Source of the DNA: Hirundichthys speculiger
Lineage: Eukaryota; Chordata; Actinopteri; Beloniformes; Exocoetidae
Reading direction: 5' to 3'
Assembly: GCA_018398805.1 (NCBI GenBank)
Contig: JAGFBZ010000732.1
Span: forward strand, 155,983 to 219,982
Length of the DNA stretch: 64,000 nucleotides
In this document: piece by piece, positions 12,001-24,466 of the stretch
Layout: the number at the start of each line of letters is the position of its first letter
How positions within the stretch are numbered: position 1 is the first letter of the stretch
The notes under the pieces: generated by a model
What the model was told of the DNA's origin: nothing
The model's input: only the letters and a program-made list of their open reading frames with translations
The model's database searches: none
Position numbers and translations under genes: made by a program

Positions 12001-15000
12001 ATACATGTGTGTTTACCTGTTTGTTTGGTTTTTTTTTTTGTTTTTTCCAGGTGAGTTCATCAAAGCTCTGTATGAGTCCGATGAGAACTGTGAAGTGGAT
12101 CCATCCAAGTGTTCATCCGGTGACCTGCCGGAGCACCAGAGTAACCTGAAGATGTGCTGCGAGCTGGCCTTCTGCAAGATCATCAACTCATACTGGTGAA
12201 TAACGCTTGTTTATTCAAGATTCAGGATGACTTTATTCGTCATTGAGCCAGCGTCCCAACACACCAACAAAATTACATTCCAATGCATCGTCCAGTGAAA
12301 TATACAAGAAACGGACAAACATAGTAGGAGGACATGGGTCGACATGGGGCAGTAGGACAGTAGGACATGGGTTATGATCTATTTAAGTTATTTATCCATC
12401 CATCCTGCACACAAATATGGTTATAAGATGGGTTCATAAACTCTCTAAAGCAACACAAAGGAGCTTTTTCCATTTCTACCTCCGCCAAGGAGGTTATGTT
12501 TTTGCCGGCGTTTATCTGTCTGTCTGTTTGTGTTCAAGATAACTCAAAAAGTTATGAAAGGATTTTGATTAAATTTTCAGGAGTTGTCGGAAAAGTGAAA
12601 AGGAAGAACTGATTTAATTTTGGGTGTGATCCAGAAGAAATCCTAGATTCTGGGTCACTTTCAAATTTTCGATAACATTGCGGTAAATGGGACCAAAAAA
12701 TTTGTTTCTCAATATCTCCATTAATTATTGCTCAAAACTCATGAAATTTGACTCAGGGATGGGAACCTCTATGAAATTTCAAAGGCTGATCCGGTTCTGA
12801 TCCAGAAGGTGGATTTTATCGCAATCTCTGTAAATCATTGAGGTTGTTTAATTTCAATATACAGTGGTGCCTCTACTTACGAACGTCTCTACATACGAAA
12901 TTTTCAGGTTACGAAACGCCTCAATGGTAAAATATTGCCTCTTGTTACGAAAGAAATTTCAGGATACCAAAGGCAAAAATACAGTACGCGCTGCTACTCG
13001 CAGCTCCCAGATTTTACCAAATGTAAACATAGCTGTCGGCTCTGTATCTCGGTTTGAAAGTGGTGCATCCGAGCTGCTCTGCCATTGGCTATCGCTTAGC
13101 ATCTTCCTGGCATCCCATTGGCTAGGAGGGCCCTTGTCTGTATGAGCGTAACCCAGCAACCCAGGTAAATGAACAATTTTTACCTCCGCCAAGGAGGTTA
13201 TGATTTTGCCGGCGTTTATCTGTCTGTCTGTGTTCAAGATAACTCAAAAAGTTATCCTGGAAGAAATCCTGGATTCTGGATCACGTTCAAATTTTTGATA
13301 ATTGTTGCGCTTGGTGGAGGTCTGCGCTCTCCGAGTGCTTTTCTAGTTCTAATGTATTTCTTTATGTCATTTCATGTATTATTTATAATTTATGAAAAAG
13401 TTATGTTTGAATTTTGGGGGGCTTGGAACGGATTAGGGAATTTACATGGAAAACGTCTCTACTTACGAAATTTTCAGGTTACGAAACTACTTTCAGAACC
13501 AATTAATTTCGTAAGTAGAGGTACCACTGTATTGACTTTGGAAACAAATACTGCATAAAATCTTTGTACCATTATTATTTTTTTTGTGTGCATCACAAAA
13601 TAAAAGAAAATATGGTACTTTTTTAGTGGTCCCATATTATCAGTGCTATATGTACGACTAATATTTATGCTGTAAATCGCTATTGTTGCGGGAATTGTTG
13701 CGCTTGGTGGAGGTCTGCGCTCTCCGGTTGCTTTTCTAGTTTTACATCAGTGGCACTGTCTGAGATACATTCATGCTCCGTTTCTGCTTCTCAACAGTGT
13801 TTTTCCGCGAGAACTGAAAGAGGTTTTTGCATCGTGGCGGCAGGAATGCAGCAGCCGGGGTCGACCGGACATCAGCGAGCGGTTGATCAGCGCCTCCTTG
13901 TTCCTGCGGTTCCTCTGTCCGGCCATCATGTCGCCGTCGCTTTTCAACCTGATGCAGGAGTACCCCGACCCCCCACCCGACGACCGCACGGCTCGCACGC
14001 TCACGCTCATCGCCAAAGTCACACAAAACCTGGCCAACTTCACCAAGTGAGTGTTTTTCTGTCGGTAAATGGGGAAATTTTTTTTCTATTCACCCGGACA
14101 GTGTCGTGACTTTTCTCACCCCTCTGTCTCCGCTCGCTGTCAGGTTTGGTAACAAGGAGGAGTACATGTCTTTCATGAACCAGTTCCTGGAGCATGAGTG
14201 GACCAACATGCAGCGTTTCCTGCTCGAAATCTCAAACCCGGAGACGATCTCCAACACGGCGGGCTTCGAGGGCTACATCGACCTCGGCAGGGAGCTCTCG
14301 ACCCTCCACTCGCTCCTCTCTGAGGTGGTCTCCCAGATGGACCAGGTACCGAGGATCACACTTCGCTAACTGCTGCGCGGCGGTGCGTCACGTTGGAAAA
14401 ACCCTCGAGTAAATGCAACGGCGTGTTTGGTAAAAGCGGGGTAGATTATATGTAGGGCTGTAGCGATACACTAATCTCACGATACAATACACGATATTCA
14501 GCTCACGATACGATATATATCGATATTCATCTACATATACATCATTTTCCGAAAGATTTTAAAGGGACAAAGTGATTTTGGTGACATCTTGTGAGTGTTC
14601 CAGTGACTTTGTTTGAATTAATTGAACTGAAAGCATCAATTACACATTATATGGCTGACAGGCAGCTTGCAAATGCTGGACAAAATGAATAAAAGATTTG
14701 TTGAGAAAAATAGTTTCATTTATTTAAACAGTGCAAATTGTTGCTTGCAAGCTTTTAAAGGTGGGACACGGGGGTTTGAAAGAAGCTTAGAATATCGAGA
14801 CCTGCGGTTGAAAAATCGATACTCTCTGGGGAAAAAAATATCGATATATATCGCAGAATCGATAAAATCGCTCAGCTCTAATGATATGGTAAATCTGACC
14901 ATTTTTTTCTTGGTATCAAAGCTTGAATCCGCATATGTGAATCCATGCTGGAACTGATTTGCACGTATCCTGCGATGACTGTTATAAATTCTTATCAGTG

Positions 15001-18000
15001 AGGTTGATATCCGTCTCTTTCAGCGCATCATCATGAGCTTTGGTATTTGAATCAAAATTACATGAGGAATACAAGAGGATGCTTCTCCTTCTCCCGCATC
15101 CTTCAATAATTCATTATTTTATTACATAAGCAGCAAACTGTGAAGCCTCAGAAGCTGTTCGAGGCAGATTAATGGACTTACAAAGATGTTTACTTTGTAA
15201 TTTTTTTCTACTTTACTTTAGTTCTGGCAGCAAAGAGAGCTGATGGGAGCAGGTCATCCAGCTCTCGAACTATCTTTCAATAATTCACAAATCACAGCCT
15301 GGTTGATACTCCAGTCAGTCGGTCTGTCCTTCCTCGTGTATCATTCATCACGCCGTCTCAAAGAGATTGCTGATCACACGGTTCATGAGAAATAATTGGT
15401 CCAAAAATAAAAACATGTGAAAGTAGAATAAGACAAAATGCAAATGCAGTCTCAATGCCGCGGCCTCAGTGTTTCTGCTGGCTTACCTTCAGCTGTGTCT
15501 TCATCTTCCCAGAGCGTTGCATCAAAGCTGGGTCCGTTGCCCAGGATCCTGCGGGAGGTGAACGCGGCTCTTTCTAATCCATCCAGCGTCCAGATGACTC
15601 CTGGACTGTCCTCAGAGCACGTCAGCTCGCCTCCCGGCGAGGCGGGCTGCAGCATTTCTGCGGGTCTGCAGAAGATGGTCATAGACAACGACCTCTCAGG
15701 GTAAGAAACACGCCGCCATCGTCACAAACTGAACGCTTTTCTTGGTTTTTTGGATTCGCTGGCTGGGAGGCACGACCCCATTATTTCAGAGCAAAACTCA
15801 CTGCTCATTTCATGACAGTTTTAGATGGTCGATAACTCGTTTTTTTAATGTCAAGGGCTCCGGATTAATTTCTGCTTTACTGACTTCAATTGTAGTGTCA
15901 TGACTATCAAAGAGCGCTGGCTATTAATCCCATTTAAATTTCCTAAAGAGGTTCTTAAACTAAAGTGAGCCAGAAGCAGATGCTTCTAACAGACCTTGTG
16001 CAACAGACGTGTTTTAAGTAGCTTTTTTTTTTTTTCTGGGCAAACACCCCCCCCCCCCCCCCCCCCACGTGATGTCATCCAAAAGTCTGCTCTATTTTTC
16101 CCCATATTAGCAGAAGATAACTCCTCCCGATCTGGCAAAGGTCAGAGGAAATTAGTCAGTTATAATTGAGGTGGCTTAAATCTAAAGATGGAGACCCAAA
16201 CCCATTTTCGGTAACAGGTTATAAATATGTTTATTTGTGCTATAAAGCTGGAGGTTTTAACAGGAGGCTGACTTCATCCAACGAGGTAACAAACAGCCAC
16301 TATCCAAACTGGCAGGGCCACACAGTACATTTGAAATGGAAGTAACAGGACTAGCGGTGCACGATAATTATCGACCCAATAACTATCGGGCTGATAACAG
16401 GAAATTATGACGTCATCCCGATAAGTCCGATATCATGATGAACAGTCCCGATAACATATATATTTTTGTCAACACGGCAGTGCCTCGCTCCCTCTGAGCC
16501 TTGAATGACCAGCAGTGAATGTTATGTTCAAGTTACATCGGCATAATCAGAAAAACGATTTCTCAGTAAGGAAAATCAAGAATACCCCCTCATGCCAGAA
16601 AACAACTTGTTAACTCAGTCATAACTTTGGTAGTTGCTGACTTTAATTGATATTCGCAGTATTTTCCCACATGTTACAAATAAAAATAGAAAAAAAATAG
16701 ATAAGGCATAAAGAACGACTAGAAAACGAGGGAACGGAGGAATTTAAGTTACACCTTGAATGCAGTATTGCGGCACAGTGCGCTGATTTAAAAAAAAAAA
16801 AACATGGCTGCGATTGTATGGAACTTCGTTAAAGTTTCAGAAGAAGATAGTTCGCTGGTTATTTGTGACAAATGCTCCAAGCGAAGGAGGGAAAAATAGC
16901 AAAAGCTTTAATACGTCAAACCCGATCAGCCACCTGAAACATAACCATCGCTTCCATGGAGTTTTGAAATCGCGCTAGCGTGAGCTAACGTGAGCTAACA
17001 TGAGCAAACCAGCACCAAGTCAAATGTTTGAGAGGCTTGCCAATACTTTTTCATTGGAAAAAATAACTGTTCATTTAAAGAGTCAAAACTGTTTTTGGTT
17101 TTGTTCAAAGTATTGATGTTATGATCTTAGGTATATGTGTGTGTTATCGGTTATCGGTATCGGCCTTTAGGAGCTGAAAGTTATCGGTTATCGGTTTTAA
17201 AAAAAAAAGTTATCGTGCATCCACACAGCTGTACCAACAATAAAATCGAGAAATCCTCCGGAGGAGTCCTCTGGCTTTTGAAAGGTCGAATACCTGCAGT
17301 TTTATTTACAGTTTTTTTTTTTACATAAGGGTTAGGACTTTATGGATTCAGTAGTGCAGTGTTTATGCATTTACAGCCAGATTTAACTCGCAGTCTTGTC
17401 GGACTGCAAGTTAAATCTTGAATTATTTTGGAAAAGATAATAAACGTGCAGCAGGAAATTCATTTCTACATGAAAAAACTGATGAATCCAGATTGTCATA
17501 AGCTCTTTATCACACGTTGATCTTTATTTTATGTTTTGCGCATGCTATGCCAGACGTTCACACTGCTCACAGCTTTTTTTATTTTCCTCGATTAAAAGAT
17601 AGATTTCTACTAAAGTCATAGGAGAAAAAGTATAATAAAAACCCAGATTATGTCTCTTTTGGTGCAGGAAGCATCGATCCTGCTGCCCTTCGCTGTTAGC
17701 TAGCGTCGTGTTCCCACACTCCCTCTGCGCGGCGTTCATGTTTGCTCAGGCGAGGCCGTGACACAGTCGCCAGAGTGTCACCCCGTCTTGTTTACACCAG
17801 CTATTTGAAACCTCGCTTATCTATTTCAGGGGATGAATGCGAGCTCAGGCGGCAGCTTATCGCGCTCATCTCCCCACTGGAACAATGGCGGGGAGACCCT
17901 TAAAGAGATTAACGTGAAAGCGCGGCGACTAACGGGGGGGGGAGTCATGTGAGCAACAGCTGCCAGGAGAAAGCGGGAAGAGAGCCAGACGACTGGGATC

Positions 18001-20459
18001 ATTATGCTCGTCAGGTCCCCGGGTTCAAAAGCGCTAATTAAGCGCCGGCTCCGTATAACCTGATGTCAGAACCTTCCATCTTTATTTCACCGCGGCCCCC
18101 GTTTGCTCGCATATCGATGTCGGAGTGTTGTTGGGGCGTTGTGTCCACGTCGGTGAGACCGAAATTCAAATATGCTCATGGCTCTTAATTGCCTCTCGTC
18201 CGCTAACCGCAGACGTGGGAGAAAGAAGCAACGGCATCAAGGTTGAGAAGAGGGAACGAAATTGAGCAGAATGTAAAGGAGAGCGAATGAAGGAGGGAAG
18301 GGCAACGGAGCTCAGGGAAAAGGAGGAGGAGAGTAGGGAGAAGACGAGCGTGATGTGAATGATAGAGATTACTGAAGGATAAGTCGCATTTAACAAGGTA
18401 ACCCTCTTCTGGCAGCGAGGCGTCCGCCCGGCAGAAAGGGCAAGTGAGAGAAGAAGAAGAATCTATACGTTTAATTATGCTCCGGCTTTATAGAGCTGAT
18501 ACTCTAAAGTTTCCCCCCTCTCTTTGTGCCTTATGTATATTTTCGTGTATCTAAAACACATGTGTCAAACACAAGGCCCGCGGGCCAAATGTGGCCCGTC
18601 ACGTCATTTTATGTGGCCCTCGAGAGCTTGGGCATTATTGGCTTAAATTTTAAACCAATATTTTAAGACTTAAAATAAGCTTACACCGCTTTAAAGTGCA
18701 TATTGACAATAAACTACATCTCCCATCATGCATTTCGTTGTTACCCACAACGATAACGGTAGCTATGAGCAAGACGATTTTTCAGAACTGATGGACTTTA
18801 CAAACTAACCCCAACATGTCCAAGAAAAGAAAAATTGATGCACAAGGAAGGCAGTTTCATGAATGATGGGAAAACAATTACAAGTTTGTCGTGAAAAAGT
18901 TTAATCTACGTCGGCATTTTGACAACAAACCCATAGCTAAGTATGCTAAATTTAGCCTCCAAGAAAAACAAAGAACTGCTTCCGCTTCTGAAACCAAGAT
19001 AATGGATACTCTCAGCGATGTTTACCACAAACCCTGAAATTAATATAATAATGACTTAAATGTTTCAATCTTGAATACATAATAATTACAGAAACCGTTA
19101 TTTAACATCATAATAAGGTGCAGTTCATTGCATTTTGTTACAGTCATGCTGTCAATCTGGCCCTTCGAGGGAAACCGTGATGCTGATGTGGCCCTCAGTG
19201 GAAATGAGTCTGACACCGCTGATCTAAAATATATGCAGCCATACAAAGCTCAAAGTCAACATCTAATTAAATTCTGAAACTGTAAATGAGCATAATTTAC
19301 TGTAAAAGTCCAACTGTTGATTTGATGAAGTGATAAATTGAGTCTCCACTTATCAAGAGAAATGATTTGATTGATTTCTCTGAATTTTTAATTTTTAATT
19401 TTTTTTTTCAGATTGGTTGATTTCACCAGGTTACCCTCACCCACCCCGGAAAATAAGGACATCTTCTTTGTGACGAAGAGCTCAGGTATCCAGCCGTCCC
19501 CCGCTCGCAGTTCTAGCTACTCTGAAACGAACGAACCCGACCTGGGCATGGCCAACGGCAGCAAGAGCCTGTCCATGGTGGACCTCCAGGACCCCCGCGC
19601 TCTGGACGGCGGCGCGGGTCCCAGCGCCTCAGACGCTCTGGGGGAGAGCCAAGCTTCTGGCGGGGGCTGGGCGGCCAGGGTCCCGCAGGCCGGCATCCCA
19701 GGCGGTCCCACTTTGAGGCGGCCGGGCCAGACCCCCACCACCCCCGGCGCAGAGAGCACCCCCGGCCGACCCGCCCAGCTGTTGGCCCCGCTGTCCTTCC
19801 AGAACCCGGTCTACCAGATGGCGGCCTGCTTGCCCGTGTCCCCCCGAGGGATGAACGACTCGGGCTCAGAGTGCCACAGCTCCGTTAGCTCTCACAGCAA
19901 CAACGACGACGGGCCGGCAGGAGGGAAGCACCCCTACATGAACCACGGCGGCGGTGGGGGCGGCGGAGGAAGCAGCGGCGACGAGTACACCAGGCGCTCG
20001 GGCGAGTTCAACCGCCGGCAGCTGTCCCTCACGGAGACGCAGCACCAGCCCGGCGTTCCCAGACAGAACAGCGCCGGCCCACAGAGGAGGATAGACCAGC
20101 CCCCGCCTCAGAGCATCACCCGAGGCCGCACGCCCCCGAACCTGCTCAGCGGCGGCCCCTACCCCCGGCCCTCCTCGGGCAGCATGATGACGTCGTCGCC
20201 CGACTGGCCGGCCAGCAGCGCCCGGCTGCGGCAGCAGTCGTCCTCGTCCAAAGGCGACAGCCCCGAGACCAAGCAGAGGGCTCAGCACAAGCAGGTACGA
20301 GGCTCCACGTGGAAGCCGTCTCTTCTTTACGTTCATTTGGAGTCTGTTTAAGATGGCCACCTAGAGTCATCTCAGTATGTAATTACATTAAATTAAACTG
20401 ATATAAAAAGCTGCTGCTGCAGAACTAGCATCACTGCAGAGCCTGTTGGGGAAGTCTGT

Positions 20460-20494
<35 letters not shown>

Positions 20495-23400
20495 TGTTGC
20501 TCCCTAATGAGCTCCAGTCACAGCATGTGTGTAATAACAGTAATTTGCATACATGCAGCTTGTCACAGCGCTGCTGCTGCTGTTTTACGGGTCACGTTGG
20601 ATGAGATGAGCGCGAGGGTGGTGCCGTTACAATTAGCGTCGTTACCAACTAAACATATATATTTATTCGGGGGCAGCAGAAAGTAGACTTCATGGATACT
20701 GCTGGGTTTCTGTGCAGCTACTGTCTCAGCGGATGAGTCTCGTTTAAAGATGGCAGAGCCTTCAAACGCAGGTGGAGGTGTTTGCTGAGAGCCAGAGCCT
20801 GTAATTAAAAGCGCTGGGTGGTACGGCTGTAGCGATACACTAATCTCACGATACGATACACGATATTCAGCTCACGATATCATGATACTTGGGTCACGAT
20901 ATGATATTATCACGATATCGCGATACAGTGAATCCTTATTTTTGCCCAATCCCCCCCCCCCCGCGAGAATCAAAATCCGCGAACTTAAGCCGGAGCCCCC
21001 CCAGCCTAAATAATGTGTTTAAAATATGTTTATAAACCCCAAAAAAGTAGCGAGGCACTGCAGCGAAACAAGACAAAGGCTCAACTGTGGTCTTTCTGTT
21101 ACCTTCACAGCCTCTGGTCTCTGAACCGTAGTAAAGAAGCCGCTCTTTCATCTAACCTCGTTTTCATTCTGCCGTCCCACGACACACACACTACATTACC
21201 CATAAGGCCACACCATTACCCATAAGGTCACCTTCTTAAAGGGGCCAGGCTGGCTCACAACATTTTTTTGCTGCGAGAGAACGCGCACAACATCCTGTGA
21301 TGTTTCTGATGTTTTCTTGATTTTTAAAAATATTATATATTTCTGAAAAAAATTCGTGAATAACTAAAACCGTGGAACTTAAAGCGTGAATTGGCAAAGG
21401 GATCACTGTATATCGATATTCATCATTTTCTGAAAGATTTTAAAGGGACAAAGTGATTTTGGTGACATCTTGTGAGTGTTCCAATGACTTTGTTTGAATT
21501 TTTTGAACTTAAAGCATCAATTACACATTATATGGCTGACAGGCAGCCTACAGACTGGACAAAATGAATAAAAGAAATGTTGAGAAAAATAGTTTCATTT
21601 ATTTAAACAGTGCAAATTGCTGCTTGCAAACTTTTAAAGGGTTTGAAAGAAGCTTATACTATCGATACCTGCAGCTGAAAAATCAATACTCGATAAAATA
21701 TCGATATATATCGCAGAATCGATAAAATCGCTAAATAAATCGCTATATAAAAGCGTGAAGTCTGCTCTCCCCGCTCTTTTTAAAAAAGGATGCGTGATGT
21801 GCCGGTGCTAGATTGGATCGGCCGGAGGGATATTTGTCAGTGGCAGCAGGTTGTCGAAGCATTTTTATTAATTAAGCACTGCTTAATCACCCTGATTGGA
21901 TAACGCCTCCCCGTGTATCTGACATGTAAATAACATCAGCTGCAGGAAGATGTGGAGTAACGTCGCCACGGCTTTATTTTGGCCCTGAGATGGACTCTTA
22001 AGATTGTTCTTTTAAACACTTAAAGAGAACAGAGATGCAGTTTCACATATCATATAAGTGTCATAAAAGCCAGTGTCATAGAAACTGATGGCTCCTGCAG
22101 ATGCCTGACGTAGAAACAATGGCTCACAGCGAAGCGAGATCCAATTTAACCGGATTGCCTCTGGCCTGATGGACTCGCTGATAACACCAGCAACTTTAAT
22201 TTGAATTGGTCTGTATTTAATTGGACTTGGATGGAGCTTGTTTAATTTCTCTGTAAAGTGCCCTGAGATGCCATTTGTTGTGAATCGAGGAGCTGCATAA
22301 ACGAGCTAAATTGATTTTAATTGAATCTTTACAAGGGCTCTGCACACACATTGACGCTTTGTAATTGGAGCAGCAAACTTTTTAAAAGAGTGCAGCGTTT
22401 TCCGTCTGGCTGGAGGTGATGCTTCGGGAATGATAATCTCCGCCTCTCGGTCCGCGAGTTAAATCGCCTCAACCGCTTGGCAGCCAGACAGAAAACAGAT
22501 CGATCTCCCGCAGAGGTTGAACCCTCGCGTGACTTTCACGCCACAGCCGCTGCGCCTCGGAGCAAGGTTAGCACAAAGCTGCGACACTGATGTCAAAAGA
22601 GGCACACACCCCACAGTAGGGGTGAGTATTGGCAAGGTCCTCGCAATACGATATGTATCATGATACTTGGGTCACGATGCTATATCATCGCGAGATCACG
22701 ATATCACGATATATTGCAATATTCTACCCAGTTAATATCAAAATTAAAAGTAGAGATGAAAAATCAAGTTGCTGTATATGTTCATCAGATGATATTGATC
22801 ATTCAGAGGACAAATTGACCTTTCTGTAAGCGCCGCCCCCTCCCTAGTTACTGTTGCTGGGTCGGACAAACTTGCCGCTCCTGCGTTAAGGACTGTGTTA
22901 ATTTGCCAATTTGCCGATGTGTATTATCAGTGTTAATATTATACTATAATAACGCCATGGTGAAATATTGCTGCTGGGGACCTGCAACAGTGATTCAAGG
23001 TGTCCAGAACGTTTGGAGGGACATTTTTATTCCCTTTTCCAAGCCAAAACAAACACTGGTTCAGTTATGTGTCCGTCCACACAAGCTACTGAACATGGGG
23101 AAAGTTACAAAACACACCTACATTTACTCCAAGGTAAGTTTATTTTGTTTATTAGATGATTGATTTAACCACCATTTAATAAAAGTAATAATATGATTTA
23201 GCGGCAAGGAGGGTGATGAGTGAAAACATCTCTCCGTTAGCATTAGCTCTGGTCTATAGGTTTTTCCCACACCAGAGCTATGTTAACATGAGACAGTCGC
23301 AGCATTGTATAAATATAATTAATAAAGTGATGTTAACATCACAAGCCTTACCTTATACCTAACAAAATAAATATCCAGGGCCATATATATTTGTAAACAA

Positions 23401-24435
23401 CGAGGCAGGCTTATAGCTGGCTAGCGAGCTCTGGTCCATAGTGGAGAAGTCATCGACACACTAGACCAGAGCTAATGCTAACAGAGAACTCATCACCCTC
23501 CCTGCTGCTAAATCATATTATTACTTTTACTAAACGGTGGTAAAATCAATCATCTAATAAACAAAGTAAACTTACCTTGGAGTAAATGTAGGTGTGTTTA
23601 GTAACTTTCCCCACGTTCAGTTGTGGACGGACACAACTTAACTTACAGCTGCATTTTTCCAGCATTTGTTTTGGTTTGGGAAAGGGAATAAAAAATGTCC
23701 CCTCTAATGTTCTGGACACCTCGAGTCACTGTTGCAGGTCCCCCAGCAGCAATATTTCACCATGGAGTTATTATAGTATAATATTAACACTGATGATACA
23801 CATCAGAAAAATAGCGAATTAACACAGTCGTTAACGCAGGAGCAGCAAGTTTGTCCGACCTAGCAACAGTAACTAGGGAGGGGGCGGTGCTTACCAAAAG
23901 GTCAAAACTATTTGCTTCAAAACAATCTATTGTTTATTGTTAGTGTTTTTGCACATCAAAATTTTAAACAATTTAAATGTGAAAATTAAACAATTTTCCT
24001 AAAAAAATCGATATTAGGAGCTGAAAAATCGATATTATATTGGGCGGCCGAAAATCTCGATATATTGCCAAATCGAATTTTTTTTTTTACCCCACAGTTG
24101 ACTCAACTGGCTAAATCCGCTCCCTGACATCGGCCACTGTGAAAGGGCTTGTACAGCATCGTATAGGCGAATTATTACGAAATAGTCTCATTTAAAAAGT
24201 CTCACTATTTCATGAAGAATCTGTCCACGAAATAACAGGTGTATATGCTGCCGAGGCCACGCACAACCCCGCTGGTCGATTTCACTCGCTTTGATCTGGG
24301 TTTGTATCCATTCCACCTGCTGCTTTCGGCCCAGACGAGTCGGTTGCATTTCAGTCTTGTTTCTGTTGTTTCTGTGGTGTTATTGCAGCTTCCCGCCTTC
24401 CCCTCCCCATCACTTGCACTCAGCTCATGTGTGTG

Positions 24436-24466
<31 letters not shown>

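Larger units (their letters stand above)
22818..23902. mobile_element. Fold-back element with THAP-like exon in each arm
   Basis: Ends acctttctgtaagcgccg and ggtgcttaccaaaaggt; the two arms (about 22818-23250 and 23440-23902) are inverted copies with a short central spacer. Each arm carries a decayed THAP-domain-like exon followed by a gtaagt donor. A second, rearranged copy occupies about 31039-31903. No clear TSD is seen against the empty site at 38043. Confidence 0.7.
22617..24089. mobile_element. hAT-type element with nested fold-back element
   Basis: Starts taggggtgagtattggcaag and ends in a T-run plus a. Perfect 8-bp TSD CCCCACAG (22609-22616, 24090-24097). The empty form is at 37842-38210, so the extra 1.1 kb at 22818-23902 is an insertion. 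Confidence 0.85.

Noticed and set aside
19517..20370. Minus-strand open frames opposite the large dab2ip exon
   Set aside because: Shadows of the GC-rich coding exon; the plus strand has clear family identity.
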